From positions 1 to 42,372 of the forward strand of contig JAQXCQ010000147.1 in assembly GCA_029251785.1 (NCBI GenBank): a stretch of 42,372 nt of DNA, written 5' to 3'. The translations under genes were made by a program, and so were the position numbers. Under the pieces are notes generated by a model that saw only the letters and a program-made list of their open reading frames with translations, searched no databases and was not told the DNA's origin. The stretch is from Maricaulis sp. (GTDB lineage Bacteria; Pseudomonadota; Alphaproteobacteria; Caulobacterales; Maricaulaceae). Shown piece by piece: positions 26,331 to 35,290 of the stretch (positions within the stretch are counted from its first letter, which is position 1; each line of letters opens with the position of its first letter).

Positions 26331-27989
26331 TCAGCCCTCATGCAACCAGGTCCGCAGGATCGAGATTGATTCCTCCGGATGTTGTTCCACGATGCCTGCA
26401 ACCTTTTTGACTGAAGATGCTTTGACTTGACCATCGATTTTCGCGATGTCGATTCTGTTGTCCTGGATCTGGCCTGGGCCGGCAGATGGCAGGGCCGTCG
26501 GCGCGACGGCTGTGTTAACGGGAAGACCAACCGGTGCGGCGGGCGTACCTGCCGGCAGACCGGTGCCGGCGGCACCGGCGAGGGCAAGACCTGCGGGCAT
26601 GGCCGTTCCACTTGCGCCTTTGACCAAGGGGCGCGCAACAAGGAAAATCACCAACAATGATGTGACGAAGAGAACAAGAATTTCGACACCGCGCATGATG
26701 TCATTCTTTGTGAAGCTCATGCCGCTGGTTGCTTCTGTTCCGGCGAGAGGGTCCGCGCGGGCAAATTCAAATTGCTGCACTGTCAGCGCATCCTGACGTC
26801 CGTCTGTGACGTTGACATAGCCCATAGCCCCCTCAACCAGTTCGCGAATTTGTTGCAAAACAGCGTCGGAGCGCGGAGCCCATTGAACCGTTCCGTCCTC
26901 CGACGTTGTCAGCAGGCCGTCTACCGCCACAGCGACCGACAACCGCTCAATCCCTCCAGCTTCGGATGATGCTGTCGTCTCCGTCATGGAGAGGGCGAAT
27001 TGAGTATCGTTCTGACTATTTTCCCGGGTGGTCAGAGCCGTCGCTTCCCCGGCCGTCGATCCGCCGGCATCTGGAAGGTTTTCGGATGCAGAGACGCCAC
27101 CCGAATTAGACGTGTCGCGTTCATTGGTCGTATCTTCACTTCTGTTTTGCGATGCGATTACACGCCCGTCTGGATCGTAGGTCGTTGTATGACTGTTGCT
27201 GCGATCGCGGTTCAATTCTGCTGTAACCTGAACCCGTGCGGCCCCGATACCGACGACGCCTTCAACGACATTGAGGATCTTCTGGCGCAGCTCGGCTTCC
27301 ACTTCGCCCTGGCGCTCGTTCATCAGCGAGCTTCCGGTGCTGCCAATCTCAGTGGCGCTGGCCAACATGCGTCCGCGTTCGTCATTGATCGAAATATTGT
27401 TCGGCGGCAGGCCGGCGCCGTTGGCGATAATGTTGCGAATGACCCGAATTTGCTCGGCATTGAGTGTGCCGCGTGTCGTCAGAGTGACCGAGGCGGACCG
27501 TGGCTCCTGCTCGCGGGCAAACAGCCGGCGCGTCGGCAAGACGACCAGGACTCGGGCGGACGTCACGATATCCATAACCTGAATTTGACGTGCCAGTTCG
27601 CCCTCCAATGCGCGCTTGGCACTCATGTTCTGATCGAAACTGGTTTGACCAAAGGAGTCGGCCCGGTCGAAAATTTCGTAACCGAGTGTCGCTCCCCGCA
27701 TGGCCCCGTTGCCGCTCACTCTGATGCGGGCATCATCAGCCTGAGCGCGAGGAACATAAATGGCGGTCCCCCCTTCGGCGACCTCATAGGTGATGTTCGC
27801 CTGGTCGAGAACCTGGGCTGTCGCAGTGGCATCTTCCTGGGAGAGCCCCGAATACAGCAAGACTGTGCTGCCGCCTCCGACACCGCCTGAAAAATACATC
27901 AGCGCGAGGGCGGCACCGGCGGCCAGCCCAAAGATCGCAGCAAGACGACCAACACCAAATGCTCTCAACTGATCAAAAAACGCGTTCAC
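26331..27989 (-). CDS. fliF: Flagellar MS-ring protein FliF
   Basis: FliF forms the MS ring in the inner membrane, the first flagellar structure assembled. I use the GTG that begins [20 protein letters not shown], preceded by AGGAT, giving 552 residues; the frame runs 35 codons further but that stretch has no FliF character. The first transmembrane helix (about 15-35) is followed by ring-building motifs in the periplasm ([64 protein letters not shown]). A disordered Ser/Thr/Asn-rich loop, a second helix (about 430-450) and a cytoplasmic FliG-binding tail complete it. It is the first gene of the long flagellar operon, about 70 bases after a CtrA-like box. Confidence 0.95.
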   Translation of the reverse strand: MNAFFDQLRAFGVGRLAAIFGLAAGAALALMYFSGGVGGGSTVLLYSGLSQEDATATAQVLDQANITYEVAEGGTAIYVPRAQADDARIRVSGNGAMRGATLGYEIFDRADSFGQTSFDQNMSAKRALEGELARQIQVMDIVTSARVLVVLPTRRLFAREQEPRSASVTLTTRGTLNAEQIRVIRNIIANGAGLPPNNISINDERGRMLASATEIGSTGSSLMNERQGEVEAELRQKILNVVEGVVGIGAARVQVTAELNRDRSNSHTTTYDPDGRVIASQNRSEDTTNERDTSNSGGVSASENLPDAGGSTAGEATALTTRENSQNDTQFALSMTETTASSEAGGIERLSVAVAVDGLLTTSEDGTVQWAPRSDAVLQQIRELVEGAMGYVNVTDGRQDALTVQQFEFARADPLAGTEATSGMSFTKNDIMRGVEILVLFVTSLLVIFLVARPLVKGASGTAMPAGLALAGAAGTGLPAGTPAAPVGLPVNTAVAPTALPSAGPGQIQDNRIDIAKIDGQVKASSVKKVAGIVEQHPEESISILRTWLHEG

Positions 27990-28057
27990 GGGTGATCCTG
28001 CCTTTTTGCTCGGGCAAATCACCCGAAGCACTGGGCAGAATTTTCCTACCTGTTGTG

Positions 28058-28072
28058 TAAACGAGGGTTTAA
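28058..28072 (-). promoter_or_regulatory. CtrA-box-like site upstream of fliF
   Basis: On the minus strand the bases read TTAA-ACCCTCG-TTTA, one mismatch from TTAA-N7-TTAA with the canonical seven-base spacing. It lies about 70 bases before the fliF GTG. In Caulobacter the fliF operon is a CtrA target, which makes the match credible. Confidence 0.6.
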
Positions 28073-28153
28073 CGTATTTGAATATCTCATGCATTCCGCC
28101 GGTAAAACCTGCAGAACACCTGTCAGCACTGATGAAATTAGATATGCGAACGA

Positions 28154-28173
28154 CGGCCTTGGGGGGAAGGCCG
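28154..28173. repeat. Short hairpin between sciP and fliF
   Basis: CGGCCTT at 28154-28160 pairs perfectly with AAGGCCG at 28167-28173 around six G. It lies 35 bases after the sciP stop on the minus strand. There is no T-run on the minus-strand downstream side, so it may be a weak or rho-dependent stop. Confidence 0.35.
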
Positions 28174-28207
28174 CCGCTCTAATTAGCGCTTTTTCAGGGG
28201 GATAGCG

Positions 28208-28477
28208 CTATCTGTACTGCTGAAGCCGGGTGGTTCGGAGACCGGCCAGACCGTGTTTGTCGATTGATCTTTGCCATCCGAGAAACTCCTCGACAGTCAA
28301 CGTGTAGCGTTTACACGCATCCTCCAGGGTCAGGAGTCCTCCGCGCACAGCGGCGACCACTTCGGCTTTGCGCCGAATGACCCAGCGATGAGTATCCGGC
28401 CGTGGAAGGTCGGAAAGAGTGAGTGGGCTACCATCCGGCCCGATTACGTAGTTTTCTTTTTTAAGGCGCGGTTGCAT
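28208..28477 (-). CDS. sciP: CtrA inhibitory protein SciP (DUF1153)
   Basis: SciP binds CtrA in swarmer cells and blocks transcription at CtrA-activated promoters without removing CtrA from DNA. The start MQPRLKKENYV, after AAGGGGA, gives 89 residues, close to Caulobacter SciP. The DUF1153 core is complete: YVIGPDGSPLTLSDLP, then RWVIRRKAEVVAAVRGGLLT, the helix-turn-helix-like LEDACKRYTLTVEEFLGWQ and the end GLAGLRTTRLQQYR. It lies between flgE and fliF, which is also its Caulobacter neighbourhood. Its upstream region contains CtrA-like elements. Confidence 0.95.
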   Translation of the reverse strand: MQPRLKKENYVIGPDGSPLTLSDLPRPDTHRWVIRRKAEVVAAVRGGLLTLEDACKRYTLTVEEFLGWQRSIDKHGLAGLRTTRLQQYR

Positions 28478-28531
28478 GCCCGATCCCCTTATTGTTTTTA
28501 TTGTTTGTAGGATCAACATAGGGGAAGGGAT

Positions 28532-28574
28532 TTAACATCCGCCTAAGTGGTTGGGTAAATTTACCTTTAACCAT
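28532..28574 (-). promoter_or_regulatory. CtrA-like elements upstream of sciP
   Basis: The minus strand reads TTAG-GCGGATG-TTAA at 28546-28532 (one mismatch, seven-base spacing). A TTAACCAT half-site lies on the plus strand at 28567-28574. Between them, GGTAAATTTACC at 28554-28565 is a perfect 12-nt palindrome. sciP is a CtrA target in Caulobacter. Confidence 0.5.
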
Positions 28575-28613
28575 CCTGGTAAAATCGGATGCATAGTGTT
28601 TCAAAGCGGGTCA

Positions 28614-28645
28614 ATAAAAAGGCCCCGCTGTTGCCAGCGGGGCCC
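28614..28645 (-). terminator. Intrinsic terminator after flgE
   Basis: On the minus strand GGCCCCGCTG (complement of 28635-28644) pairs with CAGCGGGGCC (complement of 28621-28630) around four bases, followed by TTTTTATT. It ends the fliK-flgD-flgE unit and insulates sciP from it. Confidence 0.92.
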
Positions 28646-28685
28646 TTTCGAATGAAGCGCCGTGGTGAGTTAAGGCGCTAAGTGC

Positions 28686-30065
28686 CTATCGCTTCATCCG
28701 AATTGCTTCATCGAGCATCTCATCGGCCGTCGTTATGATTTTCGAAGAGGCTGAATAGGCGCGCTGGGTGACGATCAAGCTTGTGAACTCAGTCGCCAAA
28801 TCAACATTGGAACTTTCCAGTGTTGAGGCAGCGATTGTACCCGAGCTGCCGAGGCCCGGCGCGTTGAGTGTAAAAGCACCGGACTTTGGTGTCACAAGGT
28901 AGGAGCCTCCCGAAGACGCTTCCAAACCATCAGGATTGACAAAAGTCGCGACCGGTACCTGGTAAATTTTCCGAACAATACCGTTGGTGAATTTCGCGAA
29001 GACAAATCCGGCATCATCAATTTCAACACCAGCGAAATTACCGAAGGCCGACCCGTTTACATTTGTCGAGAGTAGTGCGGATGGGCTGTCGAACTGTGTA
29101 AAGCCACCGGCGGCCGTGGCCGAGCCAAAGTCTAGTGCGACGGTCTGGGCGGCGACACCGGTTGCAGTGGCCCATTTAAAGGTGCTGGCAGCCGGTGCTG
29201 CTGCGGACGCTGCCCCGAACGCCAAGGAAGAGGGGATCGTCGTGGTTGCTGTGTCAATTCTCCCCTGTGCGTCAAAGGCGAGAATGCCGGTCGCGATCTG
29301 ACCATCAACAAGTGGCGCGCCAACATCGACATTACTGGCGGGGGTCATGTGGATTTCGGCATGCCATTGATTGGGGGTGGAGCTCTTGAGCAAAGAGACT
29401 GTCATGGTGCGGACCCCACCCTGACTGTCATAGAGGGGAATGGACCGCTGGAAGTCCGGCGTGACCGTTCCCGAAGCCATGTTCGTTGCCGAAACTCCGG
29501 GTACATAGGTCGCCTCTGCCGCCGCAACCGCCTGGCTTGCCTGCAGGTTGGCATTGATGCCCACGGATGTCGTCGCCTCGGCAGCGCCACCGATTGAAGA
29601 CAAGTTGATGGTTTGAAGTGCATTGAGGTCAGATGGGTTGGTTGTCACCGAACCATCGGCGGCCACGGGCCAGCCGGCGAGATACTTTCCGGCGTCATTG
29701 CGCAAATCACCGGCACTGTCAGGTGCAAACCGCCCGGCTCGCGTAAACGAGACCGGATCCGCCGCAGTTGCATTGGCGGCATCTCGCACAACAAAGAAGC
29801 CCTTGCCCGAAATGGCCAGATCTGTCGCCGAGCTGCCCGCGGTCAAAAGGCCGGTCTGGCTAATGGACAGCTTGGCTTGCGAATTCACGCCCGCCGCCGT
29901 GTAGCGTGAGGAGCCGCGGCTCTCATAAACCGGCGTAAAGGCGGCGGTTGCGCGCTTGTAACCGACCGTATTTACATTGGCGATATTATCCGAGATCGCC
30001 GCAAGGGCGCTGGAATTGGCAATCAGGCCGGACGCACCGGACAGTAGGGATGAATTGATACTCAT
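28686..30065 (-). CDS. flgE: Flagellar hook protein FlgE
   Basis: FlgE polymerises into the hook. The ATG beginning MSINSSLLSGASGL, seven bases after AAGGAG, gives 459 residues. The N-terminal rod/hook signature is clear (ALAAISDNIANVNTVGYKRA), and the C-terminus has the matching coiled-coil end (LASEFTSLIVTQRAY pattern, here LATEFTSLIVTQRAYSASSKIITTADEM). The D1-D2 middle is rich in Ala, Thr and Ser and has FVVRDA and DSQGGVRTMTVSL strands. It lies 110 bp after flgD, a gap wide enough for an internal promoter although I see no good -24/-12 element there. Confidence 0.95.
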   Translation of the reverse strand: MSINSSLLSGASGLIANSSALAAISDNIANVNTVGYKRATAAFTPVYESRGSSRYTAAGVNSQAKLSISQTGLLTAGSSATDLAISGKGFFVVRDAANATAADPVSFTRAGRFAPDSAGDLRNDAGKYLAGWPVAADGSVTTNPSDLNALQTINLSSIGGAAEATTSVGINANLQASQAVAAAEATYVPGVSATNMASGTVTPDFQRSIPLYDSQGGVRTMTVSLLKSSTPNQWHAEIHMTPASNVDVGAPLVDGQIATGILAFDAQGRIDTATTTIPSSLAFGAASAAAPAASTFKWATATGVAAQTVALDFGSATAAGGFTQFDSPSALLSTNVNGSAFGNFAGVEIDDAGFVFAKFTNGIVRKIYQVPVATFVNPDGLEASSGGSYLVTPKSGAFTLNAPGLGSSGTIAASTLESSNVDLATEFTSLIVTQRAYSASSKIITTADEMLDEAIRMKR

Positions 30066-30175
30066 AACAAGGCTCCTTGGATCAGGTCTTTTTATTGGAG
30101 CATTCTGCTGGAAAAATTTGTCCGATCCGCCTTCTGGCAAGTCGGTGCGAACTCACGGGTCCGCGTGTCTCGAAA

Positions 30176-30838
30176 TTAGTTTTGCGCGCGCTCCTGCAAA
30201 GACTGGATTGAGGATAGAGGCACGCGAACGCCCCCCATGGCGACGATGACTTCTGAGCCGGACAGATCGATCCCCGTCACAATTCCGGAGGTTCGAACAT
30301 CGGCAGCGACCGTGTCGCCATTACCGTCGAGTGATGTCACCTCCAAGGAATAAACGCCGTCCGGCATTTGGGCTCCGGCGGCATTTGTACCATCCCAGGA
30401 AAATGTCTGTGGCCCTTCGCCTGTCTCGCCGTTCAAGCGTGCGACGAGACGGCCACTGGCATCCGTAATGGTCAGGGAGGTCGATTCAGCTTCGCGTGGC
30501 AGGACATATTGCCAATTCGCGGAACCGTCCTCGAGGACGGCCGCAGGCGTGCTTGCAGTTGCTTCGCGACCGATATAGCCGACGGACGATGTTTGAGCCG
30601 CAGCGGATTGTACCAAGAGAATGTTTTCGAGGTTTTGGTTCTGGTTAATTTGCTGCTCGACACTGGAAAAATCAACGAGCTGATTGACGAATTGGGTCGA
30701 GTCCAGCGGGTCCAATGGATCCTGGTTCTTCATCTGCTCGGTGAGCAGGGTCAAAAACATCTCCATATTATCGGCAAGGCCGGTCCGCGAATTTGTCAGG
30801 GACGGGCTGGAGCCGCCGAGCGCGCTGATATCAACCAT
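30176..30838 (-). CDS. flgD: Flagellar hook assembly scaffold protein FlgD
   Basis: FlgD caps the growing hook and is then discarded. The 220-residue product has the N-terminal FlgD domain (NMEMFLTLLTEQMKNQDPLDPLDSTQFVNQLVDFSSVEQQI) and a C-terminal FlgD-Ig/Tudor region with TITDASGRLVARL, FSWDGTNAAGAQMPDGVYSLEV and a final VRVPLSSIQSL. All are typical. It starts 12 bases after fliK ends, so they form an operon. Confidence 0.96.
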   Translation of the reverse strand: MVDISALGGSSPSLTNSRTGLADNMEMFLTLLTEQMKNQDPLDPLDSTQFVNQLVDFSSVEQQINQNQNLENILLVQSAAAQTSSVGYIGREATASTPAAVLEDGSANWQYVLPREAESTSLTITDASGRLVARLNGETGEGPQTFSWDGTNAAGAQMPDGVYSLEVTSLDGNGDTVAADVRTSGIVTGIDLSGSEVIVAMGGVRVPLSSIQSLQERAQN

Positions 30839-30850
30839 GTCTATCTACTC

Positions 30851-32527
30851 CTATATTCGCACATCGATGGTATCGCGGCGGGACAACAGGAAACCGTAAC
30901 TGGACCTGGGCGCGCGATCTTCGATGGAAGTGTTCATTGTTTCGTTTGAATCGGATTCCAGATAGATATCGGTGGATTCCGGTGGGGCGTTTTCGCCAAA
31001 ATCGGATTGTTCGCTGCCATCTTGCAGCTGAAACTCAAGACCATCTTCGGCCAATTCCAGACCAGCTTCATTCAGGGCGCGCTCCAGATCGCGGGTCGCG
31101 CGTTGCAGTTCTGAGAGGGTCTCCGGACGTTCGACTGACAACATCGCCTGAACACGCTTATTGGGCAGCATTTCAAGCCTGACATCGACCTTGCCGAGCT
31201 CTGCGGGATCAAGCCGGATATCAAAAACGCGGCTGCCATTGTTGAAGCGTTGTGAAATTTGTGCGGCGAGGCGAACGGATGATTGTTGTGTGAAACGTGG
31301 CAGTGGCTGACCGGGGCGTTCGGTGGCTGCAGAGGCGGACGCCTTGCCAGTTGTTAGATCGCCCAATCCCGTTGATCCGGCGTCTGAAACCGTGGTGCCA
31401 GACATCGTCGACGCCGCATCTCCCATAATTGGCGCGGGCGAAGTTAATGCCTGCATGGAGGTGACGGGGAGTTGCGACCGGGACCCTTGGCTAAAGAATT
31501 CCGGAGACTGCAAAGTGGTGTTGCTGGAGGCAGCGGTCGTCGCAGGGGCCGAATTTGCTGATGTGGGTGAAGCGGCGGATATCGCGCCAGACTTGCCACT
31601 GGATTTTCCGTCGGCTGACGGTTTTGAGCTGGACGCCATCGCTGACTGAGCGCTGGAACTGGTCAGGCCTGCATTGCTTCCCGCTAGAGCTGCCTGTCCG
31701 GGTGTCGCGAGAATGGCCGATTGCGTTTGGGCGGGTTTGAGCGGTGTCGGCGGTGGTGTCATCTGAGGTGCGGGTGTGGGCGTTGTCGCAAGGCTATTCC
31801 GCTGTACGGCCTGATGTGCGAGGGCATGCAGGCCGGGCTTGCCTGCATCAGCTTTTGCTGCGCCCGGATCCTGCTTGGCGCTTATTTCATTGCTGGCGAC
31901 AGAACGATCCGACCCGGTACTCCCATTTGCTGGCTGCGCGGGGCCGGACTGTCTACCCTGTGTTTGATCGAAGCCGGGCGATGGGGTGTTGGCCGTGCCG
32001 GGTTTAATGGTATTGCCGTCGGCATCACGGGCGACGGAGACCGACGCGCCTGCCCCTTTTGTGAGTGAGGCAGGAGTTGGGTCGGTCACAGCGGGTGCTA
32101 CCATTGAGGCGGCAACCGCATGATCGGCGTCTGGGGACGGCAGCGATGCGGCATCGCCTCCAGCGGTTTGGCCTGAATCAATACCTGGATAATTGTCGAC
32201 GTTTGTTGGTGGGAGGTCTGACGGGGCTGTTTCGGTTATTCGTCCGGCATTTGGAGGGATCGATCCATTGGAACCGGAGGAAACGGCCGAAATATCAGCG
32301 ATCGTCGATTCTTCCTTGCCGGTTGGCATGGGAGGCATAACAGGATGATCAGGCTTGTCATTCGATTTGCGGGCTGCTTCCCGCGTTTCGTCCACCAATT
32401 CATCGAAACGATCTGCATCAGCACGCGACTCGCGAGCGCGTTCGGCGTGACGTGGCGCGTCGATGCGAGCGGGTTGATAATTCTCATTCACCGGAAAGGG
32501 GGTGGTTTGAGGAAGGGCAGAGGACAT
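30851..32527 (-). CDS. fliK: Flagellar hook-length control protein FliK
   Basis: FliK is the secreted molecular ruler that measures hook length and switches export specificity. The first 430 of its 558 residues are low complexity (Ala, Ser, Pro, Thr, Gly), as usual for the ruler part. The C-terminal FliK domain carries the signature VFDIRLDPAELGKVDVRLE and LQRATRDLERALNEAGLEL, followed by a more acidic tail. A perfect sigma-54-type promoter stands 55-70 bases upstream, so this gene heads a FlbD-dependent hook operon with flgD and flgE. The ribosome site before the ATG is weak. Confidence 0.92.
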   Translation of the reverse strand: MSSALPQTTPFPVNENYQPARIDAPRHAERARESRADADRFDELVDETREAARKSNDKPDHPVMPPMPTGKEESTIADISAVSSGSNGSIPPNAGRITETAPSDLPPTNVDNYPGIDSGQTAGGDAASLPSPDADHAVAASMVAPAVTDPTPASLTKGAGASVSVARDADGNTIKPGTANTPSPGFDQTQGRQSGPAQPANGSTGSDRSVASNEISAKQDPGAAKADAGKPGLHALAHQAVQRNSLATTPTPAPQMTPPPTPLKPAQTQSAILATPGQAALAGSNAGLTSSSAQSAMASSSKPSADGKSSGKSGAISAASPTSANSAPATTAASSNTTLQSPEFFSQGSRSQLPVTSMQALTSPAPIMGDAASTMSGTTVSDAGSTGLGDLTTGKASASAATERPGQPLPRFTQQSSVRLAAQISQRFNNGSRVFDIRLDPAELGKVDVRLEMLPNKRVQAMLSVERPETLSELQRATRDLERALNEAGLELAEDGLEFQLQDGSEQSDFGENAPPESTDIYLESDSNETMNTSIEDRAPRSSYGFLLSRRDTIDVRI

Positions 32528-32581
32528 GGACAGCTAAAACTCGCTTTTCACAGACAAATCGACGTTTGAGCCAGTGAATGC

Positions 32582-32596
32582 GCAAGCGTTGTGCCA
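32582..32596 (-). promoter_or_regulatory. Sigma-54 (-24/-12) promoter for fliK-flgD-flgE
   Basis: The minus strand reads TGGCACAACGCTTGC, matching the consensus TGGCAC-N5-TTGC completely with the exact GG-to-GC spacing. Transcription would start near 32571, giving a leader of about 43 bases before fliK. Confidence 0.88.
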
Positions 32597-32914
32597 AAGG
32601 CATTTTCATTTAAATTATTGATATAATGCATTAATATTCCAGTAATAACTGATCGTGGAAGGAATGACCCGGCGATTTTTTCCGATTGCAGGGAGGATGC
32701 TGCCGGGTTGTTGGGGCTTTGCAATCAAGGGCTTGGCAACGCCATCTGCAAATTTCAGATAATGCTCGCACGCGCGTGCCCCTGCGCGGTCTATCGTAGA
32801 TCATTGACTCAATTTCCCGCATTGGCCGGAGAGAGACGAGGTGTGCGGAAAGACCGGAATTTAAGCGCGGTTTTCCGGCGTGGTTTTGGGCCTGCCAGCC
32901 GCTCAGCTTTCACT

Positions 32915-32929
32915 TGGCCCGCCGCTTGC
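32915..32929 (+). promoter_or_regulatory. Sigma-54 (-24/-12) promoter for flgK-flgL
   Basis: TGGCCCGCCGCTTGC matches the -24 GG and -12 GC at the required spacing, with one mismatch (C for A) in the TGGCAC block. Transcription would start near 32941, leaving a leader of about 195 bases before flgK. Confidence 0.72.
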
Positions 32930-33135
32930 GATTAACCCTGTATGTCATCGGGATCTCCTCGATGAAAAATGATTGAAGCGCAGATGATTACGCTAGCACT
33001 TTCAAGGCAGTATAAAGATGGAGCTGTTCGGGCGTCCTCGGGATTTGCTGCTGGTGATGTGGGCAAGGCTTGCCGGAATAGCGGCAGAAAGCTCCGCACG
33101 GCAGGCAAATTTGCGCGTCAAACACGGAGCAAGCC

Positions 33136-35277
33136 ATGTCACTGAGCGCGGTAATCGGCAATTCTCTTTCCGGTCTCAATGCGAGCCAGGCCGGTTTGCG
33201 TTCAGCCTCTAACAATGTCGCGAACGTCAATACGCCAGGATATGCGCGCTCTTCACCGAATCTTGAATCGCGAAATGTCGGTGGTTCTGCGATGGGTGTT
33301 ACCGTCGCCGGGATCAATCGCGTGGTTGACCGGTATCTGCAAACGGCCTCGCAAACTGCCATCAGTAATTCGTCGAGCGCCTCAACCCGTGCGGCTGCGC
33401 TAGACCGATTGCAGGCGCAATTTGGTGGTCTGGATGACCCGGGTTCAATGTTTTCACGGTTGAACCAAGCGTTTACTGGATTGGCTCAGGCCAGTGTGAA
33501 TCCCGCTCTGTCGGTCGCGCGTCTGTCAGCAGCCGCAGATCTGCAATCATTTTTTGATGAATCCGAACGCATATCGATCGAAATTCAGGGTCAGCGCCTC
33601 GAGGCTGACTCCCAGATCAACTCGCTCGTCAATCGTACAAACGAAGTCCTGAATGAGTTGTTTGAGTTGAATTCCAGTGTGCAGACACTGTCTTCAACGG
33701 GTGGAGATACATCTGGAGCGGCCAACCGGCAATCGGAACTTTTGGATGAATTGTCGAGCTATCTGGACGTCAACGCTGAGTACAAGCAAGACGGCCGACT
33801 GGTGGTTAGAACCGGCGATGGTGTCTTGCTGCTTGATAATTACGTCAACGCTCTAAGCTATCGCCCCGCCGGGTCTGGCAGTTACCAAATTCCCTATGGC
33901 AATATTGTCGCGCAGCCTCCTACCAGTGGTGCTGGCCAGAGTATCGATGGTCACATTGCCTCGGGTGAATTGCGTGGACTCCTGGATTTGCGCGATGAAA
34001 TCTTGCCGAATATTGCCCTGGAATTGGCCGAGCTCACGTCTGGGGCTGCCGATGCTTTGAATGCCGCCCATAACAATTCGTCAGCTTACCCGGCCCCGCA
34101 AACTCTGACCGGACACAACACCGGTCTGGATATAAATGACCTCCATAACTTCACGGGTGCCACAACGGTTGCCGTGACAGATTCTACCGGAACGCTCCTG
34201 AGCCGCATCGATGTAGACTTCACAGCGGGAACCCTATCCGTGGATGGGGCTGCGGCGGTGGGGATAGGCAATACCGTTGGCACGTTTACAGCAGCATTGA
34301 GTGGCGCGCTTGGCGCGAATGGTTCAGCGAGCTTCTCCAACGGTGCGTTGAGCATCACGGCAACAAATGCAGCCAACGGGATTTCCACGTTGCAAGACAC
34401 AACGACCCCGGCTGACCGTGGAGGGCGGGGATTCTCGCATTATTTCGGTCTCAATGATCTGGTGAGGTCTGCGCGCCCCGGATACTTTGAAACGGGCCTC
34501 GCCGGGGTCGAGCCGCACCTTTTTGCGGCGGGCGAGCAGATGGATTTCAATATCCACCTGCCCGGCGGCGGCGTCGGTGGATCAGCGACCGTCAGCATGG
34601 TCGCGGGCGAGAATTTCAATGATGTCATTACAGCGTTGAACAATGCGACCACAGGCGTGGGTCGTTACGTGACATTTTCGCTGGATGCCAACGGCTCTCT
34701 GGTGACGACGCCAAATCCCGGATATGAGGGATATGAAGTCAAATTGGTCTCCGATAACACTGCGCGCTCTTCGTCTGGCGTCTCCTTCACCAATATGTTT
34801 GGCCTTGGGATGGATGCACGGGCCGGCCGCGCCGAAATTTTTAATATCGATGACACTATCCGTTCGAATGCCAACAGCTTGGCCTTGGGCCAGCTGGATC
34901 TGACGGGTGCGAGCGTTGCTGGCGATGTTGTCTTGGCCTCGGGCGATGGTCGCGGGGGACAGGCCCTTCAAGCCGCAAGAAACACCGTCCGCACCTTTAA
35001 TGCGGCAGGTACGCTTTCGAAGGGGCAGTCGTCGCTTGAGAGTTTTGCCTCCCGATTTGCGGGCAGTGTTGGATCCCGCGCCGCCCGCGCGCAGAGCGAG
35101 TTTCAATCAGCGGAGGTTTTGATGGAGACAGCCGCGCGAAAACGTTCCGATGTGGAAGGTGTAAATCTGGATGAAGAGTTGGCGGCGATGACGCTATTTC
35201 AGCAATCCTACAATGCCTCCGCCCGCATGCTGCAGGCGGCGCGCGATATGACCGACGCCCTGATGAGCATCGTGTAG
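33136..35277 (+). CDS. flgK: Flagellar hook-associated protein 1, FlgK
   Basis: FlgK forms the first junction layer between hook and filament. The 713-residue product begins with the rod/hook signature (LSGLNASQAGLRSASNNVANVNTPGYARS) and ends with the paired C-terminal helix (GVNLDEELAAMTLFQQSYNASARMLQAARDMTDAL). This is typical of FlgK. It is somewhat larger than enterobacterial FlgK (about 550), with the extra length in the exposed middle domain, which holds Ig-like Thr/Ala-rich stretches. It lies 195 bases after its sigma-54-type promoter and 13 bases before flgL. Confidence 0.95.
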   Translation: MSLSAVIGNSLSGLNASQAGLRSASNNVANVNTPGYARSSPNLESRNVGGSAMGVTVAGINRVVDRYLQTASQTAISNSSSASTRAAALDRLQAQFGGLDDPGSMFSRLNQAFTGLAQASVNPALSVARLSAAADLQSFFDESERISIEIQGQRLEADSQINSLVNRTNEVLNELFELNSSVQTLSSTGGDTSGAANRQSELLDELSSYLDVNAEYKQDGRLVVRTGDGVLLLDNYVNALSYRPAGSGSYQIPYGNIVAQPPTSGAGQSIDGHIASGELRGLLDLRDEILPNIALELAELTSGAADALNAAHNNSSAYPAPQTLTGHNTGLDINDLHNFTGATTVAVTDSTGTLLSRIDVDFTAGTLSVDGAAAVGIGNTVGTFTAALSGALGANGSASFSNGALSITATNAANGISTLQDTTTPADRGGRGFSHYFGLNDLVRSARPGYFETGLAGVEPHLFAAGEQMDFNIHLPGGGVGGSATVSMVAGENFNDVITALNNATTGVGRYVTFSLDANGSLVTTPNPGYEGYEVKLVSDNTARSSSGVSFTNMFGLGMDARAGRAEIFNIDDTIRSNANSLALGQLDLTGASVAGDVVLASGDGRGGQALQAARNTVRTFNAAGTLSKGQSSLESFASRFAGSVGSRAARAQSEFQSAEVLMETAARKRSDVEGVNLDEELAAMTLFQQSYNASARMLQAARDMTDALMSIV

Positions 35278-35290
35278 AAAGCAAAAAGCC

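Larger units (their letters stand above)
32528..33135. other. 608-bp divergent regulatory region between fliK and flgK
   Basis: I see no convincing gene. The region holds a sigma-54-type promoter in each direction (32582-32596 minus, 32915-32929 plus), an AT-rich palindrome TAATGCATTA (32624-32633), a GCACGCGCGTGC palindrome (32768-32779), GGCAAG-G-CTTGCC (33062-33074) and GCAAATTTGC (33105-33114). Some of these could be enhancer sites for FlbD, which in Caulobacter acts from sites either upstream or downstream of the start. Confidence 0.7.

Noticed and set aside
30066-30175. Separate sigma-54 promoter for flgE in the flgD-flgE gap
   Set aside because: A GCAAGTCGGTGC stretch looked similar on the minus strand, but the spacing of the GG and GC elements does not fit.
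32708-32935. 75-codon frame between fliK and flgK
   Set aside because: It overlaps the flgK sigma-54-type promoter, has no ribosome site and no recognisable features.
33055-33075. Second sigma-54 promoter (TGGGCAAGGCTTGC) near flgK
   Set aside because: The GG-to-GC distance is one base short of the strict sigma-54 spacing; it is better read as a GGCAAG-G-CTTGCC dyad.
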